Source of the DNA: Flavobacterium sediminilitoris
GTDB lineage: Bacteria; Bacteroidota; Bacteroidia; Flavobacteriales; Flavobacteriaceae
DNA length: 64,000 bases
Assembly (NCBI RefSeq): GCF_023008245.1
Contig: NZ_CP090145.1
Span: forward strand, 3,534,001 to 3,598,000
Direction of reading: 5' to 3'
Part shown: piece by piece, positions 8,670 to 18,569 of the stretch
Layout of the letters: every line of letters starts with the position of its first letter
Position numbering within the stretch: the first letter of the stretch is position 1
The notes under the pieces: model-generated
Seen by the model: the letters and a program-made list of their open reading frames with translations, nothing else
Database searches by the model: none
Told to the model about the DNA's origin: nothing
Made by a program: the position numbers and the translations under genes

Positions 8670-10054
8670 ATTCCAGCTATTTCTTTTATTTCAGATACAA
8701 ATCGCTCTGCTAAAACGTCTGCTTCATTTTGAGAAGGCGCTTCTGTATAAATACGAATAATCGGTTCTGTATTTGATTTTCTTAAATGTACCCATTCTGT
8801 TGGAAAATCAATTTTTACACCATCAATAATAGAAATATTTTCATTCTTATATTTCTCAGTCATTGATTTCAATATTAAATCTACATCTATTTGAGGTGTT
8901 AATTCAATTTTATTTTTACTCATAAAATATTGTGGATAACTTGCTCTTAATGCTGCAACTGTAATATCTAAATTAGCCAAATGAGTTAAAAACAAGGCAA
9001 CTCCTACTAAACTATCTCTTCCGTAATGACTTTCTGGGTAAATAATTCCTCCATTTCCTTCTCCTCCAATAATTGCATTTGTTTCTTTCATTAAGGTAAC
9101 AACATTCACTTCTCCAACAGCACTTGCTTTATATTTTCCTCCATGTTTTTCTGTAATATCTTTTAATGCGCGAGAAGAAGACATATTTGAAACGGTGTTT
9201 CCTTTTGTTTTACTTAAAACATAATCTGCACAAGCAACTAATGTATACTCTTCTCCAAACATTTCTCCATCATTTGAAATAAAAGCTAATCGGTCAACAT
9301 CTGGATCGACTACAATTCCAAAATCAGCTTTTTCTTCAATAACTAGTTTACAAATATCTCCTAAGTGTTCTTTTAAAGGTTCTGGATTATGTGGAAAATG
9401 TCCATTTGGCTCGCAATATAATTCTACTACTTCAACTCCCATTTGTTCTAACAACTTAGGAATAATAATACCTCCTGAAGAATTTACTCCATCTACAACT
9501 ACTTTAAATTTTCTTTTAGCAACTATTTCTGCATCAACTAAAGGCAAGTTTAAAACTTCATCTATATGAATATCCATATATGCGTCGTTCTCTGTAACTT
9601 CTCCTAATGAATCAACATCTGAAAAGTGGAAAGATTCTGCTTCAGCAATTTCTAATATTACAGCACCGTCATCTCCGTTTAAAAACTCCCCTTTTTCGTT
9701 TAGCAACTTTAAAGCATTCCATTGTTTTGGATTATGTGAAGCTGTTAAAATAATACCTCCATCGGCTTTTTCTAAAGGAACAGCTATTTCAACTGTTGGT
9801 GTTGTAGATAACCCTAAATCAATAACATTTATTCCTAATCCTATTAATGTGTTTACAACTAAATTATGAATCATTGGTCCTGAAATACGAGCGTCTCTAC
9901 CAATAACAACTGTTAACTTTTCTTTATTACTATTTTGTTTTAAGAATGTTCCATAAGCAGATGCAAATTTTACAGCATCTAACGGTGTAAGATTATCTCC
10001 TACTTTCCCACCTATTGTTCCTCTAATTCCTGAAATTGATTTTATTAAAGTCAT
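8666..10054 (-). CDS. glmM: Phosphoglucosamine mutase
   Basis: GlmM interconverts glucosamine-6-phosphate and glucosamine-1-phosphate for UDP-GlcNAc, hence peptidoglycan and LPS. The 462-residue protein has the phosphoserine loop GIILTASHNPKQWNALK, the Mg2+ loop VDPDVDRLAF, the sugar-binding GEGNGG and the C-terminal phosphate-binding motif RKSNTEPIIRIY. In Bacteroidota the same fold may also act as phosphomannomutase; GlmM is the best call. No neighbour is from the same pathway. Confidence 0.9.
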   Translation of the reverse strand: MTLIKSISGIRGTIGGKVGDNLTPLDAVKFASAYGTFLKQNSNKEKLTVVIGRDARISGPMIHNLVVNTLIGLGINVIDLGLSTTPTVEIAVPLEKADGGIILTASHNPKQWNALKLLNEKGEFLNGDDGAVILEIAEAESFHFSDVDSLGEVTENDAYMDIHIDEVLNLPLVDAEIVAKRKFKVVVDGVNSSGGIIIPKLLEQMGVEVVELYCEPNGHFPHNPEPLKEHLGDICKLVIEEKADFGIVVDPDVDRLAFISNDGEMFGEEYTLVACADYVLSKTKGNTVSNMSSSRALKDITEKHGGKYKASAVGEVNVVTLMKETNAIIGGEGNGGIIYPESHYGRDSLVGVALFLTHLANLDITVAALRASYPQYFMSKNKIELTPQIDVDLILKSMTEKYKNENISIIDGVKIDFPTEWVHLRKSNTEPIIRIYTEAPSQNEADVLAERFVSEIKEIAGI

Positions 10055-10173
10055 ATTATTTTATATACGATTTATAAACTTTGATTTACAATATTTAATT
10101 AATAAATTATAAATTGCAAACAAATATAGTAATTGACCTTTTAAAATCTAAAGGAACTTTAAAAAAAGACAAA

Positions 10174-10758
10174 ATGAATTTCTTAGCCCATATCTATCTT
10201 TCTGGAAATAATGACATGATTAAAATTGGTAATTTTATGGCAGATGGTATTCGCGGAAATGATTATTTAAAATTCCCTGATGAAATTCGAAAAGGAATTA
10301 TGCTTCATCGAGAAATTGACACTTTTACAGATGCGCATCCTATTTTTAGAAAAAGTAAGCATCGCTTGCATGAAAGATATGGTCACTATTCAGGTGTAAT
10401 TATTGATATTTTCTATGATCATTTTTTAGCTAAAAATTGGGAAACGTATTCTTCAGTTCCATTAGCAACTTATATAAACACATTTTACAAACTATTAGAT
10501 ACTAATTTTAAATTACTTACACTAAAAACTCAAAAGATGTTACCTAGCATGGTTAATCAAAATTGGTTACTAAGCTATGCAACAGTTGAAGGAATTGGTA
10601 CTATTTTATATCAAATGGACTATCGAACAAAATTTAAATCTAAGATGCAATTTGCTACAGACGAATTAAAACTTTACTATAATGATTTTGAAAATGAATT
10701 TACCCTTTTCTTTGAAGAAGTTAGAAAAATGAGCATAGAAAAACTACAGAATGATTAG
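10174..10758 (+). CDS. AcpH-like acyl carrier protein phosphodiesterase (DUF479)
   Basis: A 194-residue cytosolic protein of the AcpH/DUF479 family, whose E. coli member removes the 4'-phosphopantetheine group from ACP. The family N-terminus NFLAHIYLSG and the metal-binding motifs GNFMADGI and GIMLHREIDTFTDAHP are present. The ATG at 10174 is chosen because the family starts exactly at MNFLAH; an upstream TTG at 10114 would add 20 unconserved residues. Confidence 0.88.
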   Translation: MNFLAHIYLSGNNDMIKIGNFMADGIRGNDYLKFPDEIRKGIMLHREIDTFTDAHPIFRKSKHRLHERYGHYSGVIIDIFYDHFLAKNWETYSSVPLATYINTFYKLLDTNFKLLTLKTQKMLPSMVNQNWLLSYATVEGIGTILYQMDYRTKFKSKMQFATDELKLYYNDFENEFTLFFEEVRKMSIEKLQND

Positions 10759-10805
10759 TGTATTTTTCAATTAAAGGCTAACTTCGCAGAAATTTTAATC
10801 TTCTA

Positions 10806-12626
10806 ATGTCGCCAAAAAAAACCAATCTTATTATTCGATTATTGAGCAAAGGCTTTAAGCGTTTAGAACGATTCGTTTTCATTTTAAAATTATTAGTTAC
10901 ACCTAGGCAATTTATCTATTTTTCTTGTGTCTTAGTTGGAATTTCATCTGCATTAGCTGTAATTCTTTTAAAAACATTTGCACACTGGGTTTATAATTTT
11001 GCTCAATATTTAGACGGTATACTTCATTTACCATATAGTAATAGTCTTTTGCCTATAATTGGTATTTTATTAACCGTTTTAGTAGTTACAAAGCTCTTAG
11101 ATGGATCTATACAAAAAGGAACCTCTCATATTATGTATGCTGTTGCTAGAAAGGGAGGAATGATGCCTTTTAAGCAGATGTATTCTCAAATAATTACTAG
11201 TTCTTTCACTGTTGGTCTTGGTGGAAGTGCTGGTTTAGAATCTCCAATTACCATTACTGGAGCAGCATTTGGAAGTAATTATGCGCAAAATTATAGATTA
11301 AGTCATAAAGATAGATCACTATTATTGGCTTGTGGAGTTGCTGCTGGAATTGCAGCTGCTTTTAATGCGCCAATTGCTGGTGTACTTTTTGCAATAGAAG
11401 TTGTATTAGCAGAAATTAGTATTACAGCTTTTATTCCTATTATGATTAGTGCCGCAACTGGAGCATTAGTTTCAACTATTATTCTTAATGAAGATATTTT
11501 ATTGACCTTTAAACAAGGTGAGGTTATGGATTATCATAATATTCCTCAATATGTACTACTTGGTTTATTATCTGGCTTTGTATCCATAAATTATGCTCGA
11601 ACTTTTAGAAAAATTGAAAATCATTTTGCTAATTCAAAACTTGGAAACTATAGAAAAGCATTATATGGCGCTTCGTTATTAGCCATTTTAATTTTCTTCT
11701 TCCCTTCATTATTTGGTGAAGGATATGAAAGTATCAAAATTTTAGCAAATGCGCATCCTGAAAAAATACTCGACAATACATTATTAGATAATTTTAAAGA
11801 TAATAACTGGATATTGCTAGCTTTTGTAGGAATAACAATGATGATTAAAGTATACGCAACAGGTCTAACTCTTGGTTCTGGTGGAAATGGAGGTAACTTT
11901 GCTCCTTCCCTTTTTGTGGGTTCATATTTAGGTTTTTTTGTGGCCAAATTTTTTAACCTTATAGGAATAACAAAACCGTTATCTGTGAGTAATTTCACTT
12001 TAGTTGGAATGGCTGGTGTTTTAAGTGGTTTATTTCATGCTCCGCTTACTTCAATATTCTTAATCGCTGAAATTACAGGTGGATATAATCTAATGGTTCC
12101 ATTAATGATTGTCTCTTCTGTAAGTTTTGCTATTTCAAAACGTTTTGAGCCTTATTCTTTTGACATTAAGCATTTGGCTGATAAAGGAGAAGTTTTCACT
12201 AATAATAAGGATAAAAATATTCTAACCTGTTTAGATATATCTACTTTTATTCTAACAAATTACAAACCTATTCAAGAATCTAAGTCTCTAGAAGAATTAG
12301 TAGAAATTGTAAAACATACTGACAATATTGTATTTCCAGTATTAAATGAAGAGAAAGAATTTTTAGGATTAATTTATTTAGATAATATACGTCCTATTAT
12401 ATTTTCTCCATTTAAAATAAAATACACTTCCACACATGAAGTAATGCAATCTCCAAAAGAAATCGTTTTACATAATGATAGTTTGGAAATAGTAATGGAA
12501 AAATTTGAAAAAACAGATACTTCGATTTTACCTGTATTCAAAAATGGTCTTTTTTATGGTTTTATCTACAAAACAATGATTCTTGAAAAATATAGAGATC
12601 AACTTAAAGAAATGGTAATTGAATAA
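10806..12626 (+). CDS. ClC-family chloride channel/antiporter with CBS domain pair
   Basis: A 606-residue integral membrane protein. Residues about 35-445 are the ClC core with the anion-pathway signatures GGSAGLESPI (GREGP-type) and GGNGGNFAPSLFVG (GxFxP). Residues about 470-600 contain two CBS motifs likely to bind adenine nucleotides. In the first signature Leu-Glu replaces the usual Arg-Glu but the gating Glu is kept. Whether it is a channel or a Cl-/H+ antiporter cannot be decided here. It follows the AcpH-like gene at 47 nt. Confidence 0.92.
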   Translation: MSPKKTNLIIRLLSKGFKRLERFVFILKLLVTPRQFIYFSCVLVGISSALAVILLKTFAHWVYNFAQYLDGILHLPYSNSLLPIIGILLTVLVVTKLLDGSIQKGTSHIMYAVARKGGMMPFKQMYSQIITSSFTVGLGGSAGLESPITITGAAFGSNYAQNYRLSHKDRSLLLACGVAAGIAAAFNAPIAGVLFAIEVVLAEISITAFIPIMISAATGALVSTIILNEDILLTFKQGEVMDYHNIPQYVLLGLLSGFVSINYARTFRKIENHFANSKLGNYRKALYGASLLAILIFFFPSLFGEGYESIKILANAHPEKILDNTLLDNFKDNNWILLAFVGITMMIKVYATGLTLGSGGNGGNFAPSLFVGSYLGFFVAKFFNLIGITKPLSVSNFTLVGMAGVLSGLFHAPLTSIFLIAEITGGYNLMVPLMIVSSVSFAISKRFEPYSFDIKHLADKGEVFTNNKDKNILTCLDISTFILTNYKPIQESKSLEELVEIVKHTDNIVFPVLNEEKEFLGLIYLDNIRPIIFSPFKIKYTSTHEVMQSPKEIVLHNDSLEIVMEKFEKTDTSILPVFKNGLFYGFIYKTMILEKYRDQLKEMVIE

Positions 12627-12679
12627 TTTTTATAATTCATTTAAATAAGCTATTTTTAATATCTTAAATTCCTTTTTAC

Positions 12680-13657
12680 ATGAAAAAATTAGCATTTACA
12701 ATTTTTATTTGCTGTATTCTGAATATTTCATTTTCTCAAGAAAAAAAAGATATAAAATTTGACAAACAAAAATTTTTAAAAGAACTATCAGACAACGCAT
12801 GTATATGTATTGATTCAATAAACACATTTGACAAAATTAAAGATAGTATAGCTTCAGAAATCAGCAAATGTATCGACAATCAAGTTGGCGCTTATCAAAT
12901 GGGAATTAAAATTGATAAAATTAAAGACTTAGAAAAAGAAGCAAAAACAGTTGATGGTAAAAAACAAATTGATATTTCTATCAATTTCAACCCAAATTCT
13001 AAGGAATATAAAGAATACTACTATGAAATTGAAAGATATTTAAACGAGAATTGTGATGTTATAAAATCTAAAATGAAATCAAACGATAAGCTAAGTGCCA
13101 AGTCATTATCTAAAAATAGTTTAGCATTAGAATATTACAATAAAGGTTTAGATGCTACAAAAGAAAATGATTTTGAAGGAGCTATCAATTATTATAAAAA
13201 AGCCGTTGAAATAGATCCTGAATTTGCTTTTGCTTATGACAATATGGGAATTTGCTATAGAAGATTAGAAAATTATGACGAAGCTATAAAAGCCTATGAA
13301 AAATCATTAAAAATAGATCCGAATGGCTTAATGCCTCTACAAAATATTGGTGTTGTTTATATCTATAAAAAAGAATATAAAAATGCTATAAAAGCTTATG
13401 AAAGATTAGGCGAAATTCAACCTAATAATCCTGAAGTATTTTATGGCCTTGGTTCTATTTATGCTCAAAATTTAAATGATCTTGAAAAAGGATTAGATAA
13501 TATGTGTAAAGCATATTTAATTTATGTAGCACAAAAATCACCTTATAGAACAGATACTGAACAATTTATTCAAATGCTTCATAGTGAATTTAAAAAACAA
13601 AATAAACTAAACGATTTTAATTCAATTTTAGAAAAAAATCGCATCAAAACAAATTAG
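12680..13657 (+). CDS. Exported tetratricopeptide-repeat protein
   Basis: A 325-residue protein with a signal peptide (FTIFICCILNISFSQ). A Cys-containing domain of about 140 residues follows (ACICIDSI, SKCIDNQ, NENCDVIKSK), then at least three TPR units (ALEYYNKGLDATKENDFEGA; AYDNMGICYRRLENYDEA; PLQNIGVVYIYKKEYKNA). TPR solenoids mediate protein-protein contacts in the periplasm. The N-terminal domain is not recognised; its spaced cysteines suggest disulfides. Terminated by the hairpin at 13683. Confidence 0.8.
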   Translation: MKKLAFTIFICCILNISFSQEKKDIKFDKQKFLKELSDNACICIDSINTFDKIKDSIASEISKCIDNQVGAYQMGIKIDKIKDLEKEAKTVDGKKQIDISINFNPNSKEYKEYYYEIERYLNENCDVIKSKMKSNDKLSAKSLSKNSLALEYYNKGLDATKENDFEGAINYYKKAVEIDPEFAFAYDNMGICYRRLENYDEAIKAYEKSLKIDPNGLMPLQNIGVVYIYKKEYKNAIKAYERLGEIQPNNPEVFYGLGSIYAQNLNDLEKGLDNMCKAYLIYVAQKSPYRTDTEQFIQMLHSEFKKQNKLNDFNSILEKNRIKTN

Positions 13658-13682
13658 TTATTATTGAATAATATTACAATAG

Positions 13683-13715
13683 AAAACAGTAGCAAAATAT
13701 TTCACTACTGTTTTT
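13683..13715. terminator. Rho-independent terminator
   Basis: Stem AAAACAGTAG / CTACTGTTTT with a 12-nt loop, followed by a T-rich tract, 25 nt after the TPR gene stop. Confidence 0.8.
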
Positions 13716-13888
13716 ATTTTTTTAAATTTAAGCTTTATTTAGATTTTTCCTCTATAAAATAATCATTTTGATTCTTAAACAATACATTAAATATTCTTAA
13801 ATTAACATAAACTCTAATAATATATTACTTCTGGTTCTTCCAGTTTACTTGAATTTATTTTTTGTTCCAAGACTAATTTGTCTCACTC

Positions 13889-14119
13889 CTATTTATCTGC
13901 AATTAAAACATGAGGAGCAATATAGCTCCATCTCTACAAGATATTTTCAACTTCAAGTAAACTTATTGCATCCAAATCAGTTTCAACAATTTCAAAATTA
14001 CTATCTAGATCAATTGTTTCTAACCCATTCTCAATAAAAGTACCCCAGTAAAGTCTAGGAGAAATATTAGTAATAACAACTAATCTAAAATCATTATGCT
14101 TTATTCTTAATCCTATTCC
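13889..14119 (-). pseudogene. Decayed coding remnant on the minus strand (family not recognised)
   Basis: The minus strand reads as plausible protein (GIGLRIKHNDFRLVVITN, then RLYWGTFIENGLETIDLD, then ALISL-like helix residues) interrupted by a TAG, continuing RWSYIAPHVLIADK before another stop. It has no start codon or promoter. Amino acid composition is protein-like, unlike the other frames, so an eroded gene is likely. It occupies most of the 558-bp gap between the TPR gene and uvrA; the rest of the gap holds the terminator and the uvrA promoter. Confidence 0.4.
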
Positions 14120-14191
14120 TAAATAATTTTAATTTATTAAAAAATAGCCATCTAATTTAAAAATCAAAAATACTTATCTACTTAAAAATAG

Positions 14192-14199
14192 TATCTTTG
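14192..14199 (+). promoter_or_regulatory. TAnnTTTG promoter of uvrA
   Basis: TATCTTTG followed by CA is a near-perfect -7 element 16 nt upstream of the ATG at 14216. Its position argues for that ATG over an upstream TTG at 14204. Confidence 0.7.
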
Positions 14200-14215
14200 C
14201 ATTTTGCCAAAAATT

Positions 14216-17047
14216 ATGTTAAACACAGACGATACTATTGAGATCATAGGTGCAAGAGCACATAACCTAAAAAATATAGATGTTACCATTCCCAGAGAAA
14301 AGCTAGTTGTTATAACTGGATTATCGGGTTCTGGAAAATCTTCCCTTGCATTTGATACTATTTATGCAGAAGGTCAGCGTAGATATATTGAAACCTTTTC
14401 AGCTTATGCCAGACAATTTTTAGGTGGATTAGAAAGACCCGATGTAGATAAAATTGATGGTCTTTCACCTGTTATCGCAATTGAACAAAAAACAACTAGT
14501 AAAAGTCCGCGTTCAACTGTTGGTACAATAACCGAAATATATGACTTTCTCCGTCTTTTATATGCCAGAGCAGCAGATGCTTATAGCTATAATACAGGAG
14601 AGAAAATGGTTTCTTACTCAGATGAGCAAATAAAAAAACTTATTATTGAAGACTTTCAAGGCAAAAGAATTAACATATTAGCGCCTGTAATTCGTTCTAG
14701 AAAAGGACATTATAGAGAATTATTTGAACAAATTTCAAAACAAGGTTTTTTAAAAGTTCGTGTAGATGGACAAATTAAGGATTTAGAATTTGGAATGAAA
14801 ATAGATCGATATAAAACACATGATATCGAAATTGTAATTGATAGACTTGCCATTGAAGATGATGAAGATACTGATAAAAGATTAAATGAAAGTATTAAAA
14901 CGGCAATGTACCATGGAGATGATATTTTAATGGTAATTGAACAAGAAAGTCAAGAAGCACGCTATTATAGTAGAACATTAATGTGTCCTTCATCGGGAAT
15001 ATCTTATCCTAATCCTGAACCTAATAACTTTTCTTTCAACTCTCCAAAAGGAGCTTGTTCTAATTGTAACGGATTAGGAACCGTTCACGAAATTAATCTT
15101 GGAAAAATTATACCTAATCCAAAACTATCTATAAAAAACGGTGGTTTTATTCCTCTAGGAGATTATAAAAATTCATGGATTTTTAAACAATTAGAAATAA
15201 TTGCACAAAAATTTGAATTCAAAATAACAGACCCTATTGAAACACTTCCAAAAGAAGCAATGGAAATGATTTTATATGGAGGAAATGAAAAATTCTCTGT
15301 TGTTTCTAAAGTAATGGGAATTACAAAAGACTATAAAATTGATTTTGAAGGAATTTCAAACTTTATCAAAAATCAATATGAAGAAAGTAATTCAGCTTCC
15401 ATAAAGCGTTGGGCAAAAGAATTCATGGACGAAAATGATTGCCCTGAATGTAATGGAACACGTTTAAGAAAAGAAGCACTTTATTTTAAAATAAATGAAA
15501 AAAACATAGGAGATTTAGTCCAAATGGATATCTCTGAATTAGCAGAATGGTTTGCTAATTTACCAAAGCATTTATCCGAAAAACAAGCGACTATTGCAAC
15601 TGAAATATTAAAAGAAATAATTGCTCGACTTCAATTTTTACTTGATGTTGGTTTAAATTATCTATCCTTAAATAGAGGTTCTAAAACATTATCTGGTGGA
15701 GAAGCACAACGTATTCGCTTAGCAACACAAATTGGATCACAATTAGTAGGCGTTTTATATATTTTAGACGAACCTAGTATTGGCTTACATCAAAGAGATA
15801 ATGAACGCTTAATAAAGTCCTTAGAAAGCCTTCGCGATCTAGGAAATTCTGTTATTGTTGTAGAACATGATAAAGACATGATTGAAAGAGCTGATCATGT
15901 TATTGATATTGGTCCAAAAGCTGGTCGTTTCGGTGGTCAAATTATTAGCGAAGGAACTCCACAAGAAATTTTAAAGCACAATACTATTACCGCTCAATAC
16001 ATGAATGGAAAAATGAGTATTGAAGTTCCTACAACACGTAGAGAAGGAAATGGAAAAACACTAAAGTTAACTGGTGCAACAGGAAATAATTTAAAAAATG
16101 TAACTGTAGAATTTCCATTAGGAAAACTAATCTGTGTTACAGGTGTTTCTGGAAGTGGGAAATCTACATTAATTAACGAAACACTCTACCCTATTTTAAA
16201 TACGCACTTCTTTAATGCAGTAAAAAAACCACAACCATATAAAAAAATTGAAGGACTAGAACATATTGACAAAGTAATTGACATAGATCAAAGTCCAATA
16301 GGAAGAACTCCAAGAAGTAATCCTGCTACTTATACTGATGTTTTCTCAGAAATAAGAAGTCTATTTACCCTAACACCAGAAGCTCAAATTAGAGGATACA
16401 AACCTGGTCGTTTCAGCTTTAATGTAAAAGGTGGTCGTTGTGAAACTTGCGAAGGTTCTGGTGTTCGTACTATAGAAATGAGTTTTCTACCTGATGTATA
16501 TGTAGAATGTGAAACATGTCAAGGTAAACGTTTTAATAGAGAAACTTTAGAAATCAGATATAAAGGAAAATCTATTTCCGATATATTAAATATGACTGTT
16601 GACGAAGCAGTAGACTTCTTTGAAAACATTCCAAAAATATATAGAAAAGTAAAAACCATCCAAGATGTTGGATTAGGCTATATAACTCTTGGACAGCAAA
16701 GCACAACCCTTTCTGGTGGTGAAGCGCAACGAGTAAAACTCGCAACAGAACTTTCAAAGAAAGATACAGGTAATACTTTTTATATATTAGATGAACCTAC
16801 AACTGGTCTACATTTTGAAGATATTCGTGTTTTAATGGATGTTATCAATAAATTAGTAGACAAAGGAAATACTGTATTAATTATTGAACATAACTTAGAT
16901 GTTGTAAAACTAGCCGATTATGTTATTGATATTGGATATGAAGGCGGAAAAGGTGGTGGACAATTAATAGCAAAAGGAACACCCGAAGAAATTATAAAAA
17001 ATAAGAAAAGTTATACTGCCCAGTTTTTAAAAAAAGAATTATCTTAG
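14216..17047 (+). CDS. uvrA: Excinuclease ABC subunit A
   Basis: UvrA is the damage-recognition ATPase of nucleotide excision repair. The 943-residue protein carries two ABC ATPase modules: Walker A GLSGSGKSSL with signature LSGGEAQRIRLA, and Walker A GVSGSGKSTL with signature LSGGEAQRVKLA. Zinc-finger cysteine pairs are at CSNCNGLG, CPECNGTR and CETCEGSG/CETCQGKR. Length is normal. The ATG at 14216 is preferred because the promoter motif at 14192-14199 leaves no room for a leader before the alternative TTG. It is followed 34 nt later by the LOG-family gene. Confidence 0.97.
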   Translation: MLNTDDTIEIIGARAHNLKNIDVTIPREKLVVITGLSGSGKSSLAFDTIYAEGQRRYIETFSAYARQFLGGLERPDVDKIDGLSPVIAIEQKTTSKSPRSTVGTITEIYDFLRLLYARAADAYSYNTGEKMVSYSDEQIKKLIIEDFQGKRINILAPVIRSRKGHYRELFEQISKQGFLKVRVDGQIKDLEFGMKIDRYKTHDIEIVIDRLAIEDDEDTDKRLNESIKTAMYHGDDILMVIEQESQEARYYSRTLMCPSSGISYPNPEPNNFSFNSPKGACSNCNGLGTVHEINLGKIIPNPKLSIKNGGFIPLGDYKNSWIFKQLEIIAQKFEFKITDPIETLPKEAMEMILYGGNEKFSVVSKVMGITKDYKIDFEGISNFIKNQYEESNSASIKRWAKEFMDENDCPECNGTRLRKEALYFKINEKNIGDLVQMDISELAEWFANLPKHLSEKQATIATEILKEIIARLQFLLDVGLNYLSLNRGSKTLSGGEAQRIRLATQIGSQLVGVLYILDEPSIGLHQRDNERLIKSLESLRDLGNSVIVVEHDKDMIERADHVIDIGPKAGRFGGQIISEGTPQEILKHNTITAQYMNGKMSIEVPTTRREGNGKTLKLTGATGNNLKNVTVEFPLGKLICVTGVSGSGKSTLINETLYPILNTHFFNAVKKPQPYKKIEGLEHIDKVIDIDQSPIGRTPRSNPATYTDVFSEIRSLFTLTPEAQIRGYKPGRFSFNVKGGRCETCEGSGVRTIEMSFLPDVYVECETCQGKRFNRETLEIRYKGKSISDILNMTVDEAVDFFENIPKIYRKVKTIQDVGLGYITLGQQSTTLSGGEAQRVKLATELSKKDTGNTFYILDEPTTGLHFEDIRVLMDVINKLVDKGNTVLIIEHNLDVVKLADYVIDIGYEGGKGGGQLIAKGTPEEIIKNKKSYTAQFLKKELS

Positions 17048-17081
17048 CAAGCTTGATTAATTTTAAAATAAGAAAAGAAAA

Positions 17082-17807
17082 ATGGCATTAGAGCAATACG
17101 AAAACGAAGATTACAGAATTCAAGAGAAATTCAAACAAAAAACTTGGAACGAAATAAGAACAAACGATTCTTGGGCAATTTTTAAAATCATGTCTGAATT
17201 TGTTAATGGATATGAAGCAATGGGAAGAATTGGCCCTTGTGTATCTATATTTGGTTCGGCAAGAACAAAACCAGAAGACAAATACTATTTATTAGCTGAA
17301 AAAATAGCCTATAAAATTAGTAAAGGTGGTTATGGTGTTATTACTGGTGGTGGTCCTGGTATTATGGAAGCTGGAAATAAAGGAGCTCATTATGGTGGTG
17401 GAACTTCGGTAGGTTTAAACATCGATTTACCTTTTGAACAACATTTCAACCCTTATATTGATAGAGATAAAAACTTAAATTTTGATTATTTCTTCGTAAG
17501 AAAAGTAATGTTTGTAAAATATTCTCAAGGATTTGTAGTAATGCCAGGTGGTTTTGGAACATTGGATGAATTATTTGAAGCAATTACGCTAATTCAAACT
17601 AAAAAAATTGCTAAATTCCCTATAATATTAGTCGGAACAGAGTTCTGGAGCGGTTTAATGGATTGGGTAAAAACAGTACTTTTAGAAAAATTCAACAATG
17701 TAAGCTCTCACGATTTAGATTTATTTACAATTGTTGACAATGAAGACCAAGTATTAGAAGCACTTGATAATTTTTATAAAAAATACAATCTGTCTCCTAA
17801 TTTTTAA
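17082..17807 (+). CDS. LOG-family (TIGR00730) nucleotide phosphoribohydrolase-like protein
   Basis: A 241-residue Rossmann-fold protein with the family signatures GGGPGIMEAGNKGA and PGGFGTLDELFE. LOG proteins cleave cytokinin riboside or other nucleoside 5'-monophosphates; the bacterial substrate is usually undetermined. Full length and probably cotranscribed with uvrA. A strong terminator lies 6 nt after the stop. Confidence 0.88.
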   Translation: MALEQYENEDYRIQEKFKQKTWNEIRTNDSWAIFKIMSEFVNGYEAMGRIGPCVSIFGSARTKPEDKYYLLAEKIAYKISKGGYGVITGGGPGIMEAGNKGAHYGGGTSVGLNIDLPFEQHFNPYIDRDKNLNFDYFFVRKVMFVKYSQGFVVMPGGFGTLDELFEAITLIQTKKIAKFPIILVGTEFWSGLMDWVKTVLLEKFNNVSSHDLDLFTIVDNEDQVLEALDNFYKKYNLSPNF

Positions 17808-17812
17808 ATATC

Positions 17813-17839
17813 AAACCGACCTTATGGTCGGTTTTTTTT
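17813..17839. terminator. Rho-independent terminator
   Basis: Stem AAACCGACC / GGTCGGTTT, TTAT loop and T-tract immediately after the LOG-family gene. The convergent DUF2892 gene ends at its edge. Confidence 0.9.
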
Positions 17840-18062
17840 ATCTTTTATTTTTCTTATGATGCTTCACTTTACAAGTATTTATACCTAAAAGTGCATAAAT
17901 TCCGCAAAATTGTATTGAAGATGTAACAACCATTACTAAACCTAATACTAATACAATCCATTTTAGTGTACCATCAATAGAACCTGAAAGCCCTAATATC
18001 AATGCAATTACACCAATAATAATTCGAAGAAAACGATCCCCATTCCCAATATTTTTTTTCAT
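17838..18062 (-). CDS. DUF2892 (YgaP-like) small membrane protein
   Basis: A 74-residue protein with the family start (NIGNGDRFLRIIIGVIALIL) and two hydrophobic helices around residues 12-30 and 33-54, plus a conserved Cys in SIQFCGIYALLG. DUF2892 domains are often fused to or neighbour rhodanese domains (as in YgaP); here a rhodanese lipoprotein lies 18 nt upstream in the same orientation, suggesting a split YgaP-type sulfur-handling pair at the membrane. Confidence 0.85.
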   Translation of the reverse strand: MKKNIGNGDRFLRIIIGVIALILGLSGSIDGTLKWIVLVLGLVMVVTSSIQFCGIYALLGINTCKVKHHKKNKR

Positions 18063-18080
18063 AAGATATATAATATTAAA

Positions 18081-18467
18081 TTAATTTTCTATTGGTTTTC
18101 CATTCGCTTTCCAACTCGTAATTCCTCCATCTAACTCTACAATATTAGTAAAACCTAGATTTTTAAGTTTCTCAACAGCTTTACTACTTCTTCCTCCTGA
18201 TTTACAATATACTAAAACTGGTTTTTGTTTATCTAGATTAGTCACTTTAACATCAAAATCATCGGCTTTAACATCAATATTCATAGCATTTATAAGATGC
18301 CCAGAAGAAAACTCATCAGAAGTTCTCACATCAACTAATTGCACATCTTTCTCATTCATTCTCTGCTCAAACACAACATCAGAAACGGTAATACCTTCTG
18401 TTTTTTCTTTTAAACAAGCAGTTGCTGCTAAGAAAACAAAGCTAATAATTACTAATCTAAATTTCAT
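18081..18467 (-). CDS. Rhodanese-like lipoprotein
   Basis: A 128-residue protein with a lipoprotein signal (VFLAATAC, lipidated Cys at about residue 18) and one rhodanese domain. The active-site loop is VYCKSGGRSSKA with the persulfide-carrying Cys; DVRTSDEFSSGHL is the conserved entrance motif. It likely transfers sulfane sulfur in the periplasm or at the outer membrane. It sits between thioredoxin and the DUF2892 gene, forming a small thiol/sulfur group. Confidence 0.9.
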   Translation of the reverse strand: MKFRLVIISFVFLAATACLKEKTEGITVSDVVFEQRMNEKDVQLVDVRTSDEFSSGHLINAMNIDVKADDFDVKVTNLDKQKPVLVYCKSGGRSSKAVEKLKNLGFTNIVELDGGITSWKANGKPIEN

Positions 18468-18569
18468 TCGTATTTTATTTTAAATAATTTAAGAAATCAA
18501 TTTTTGAATCTTTTTAAACCATTTATATCTAAAAACAATTCTTTTTTGACGTCTAAATATACAAAAAAA

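Noticed and set aside
13849..14037. A 62-codon plus-strand frame
   Set aside because: It is antisense to the better minus-strand coding remnant and has no promoter or start context.
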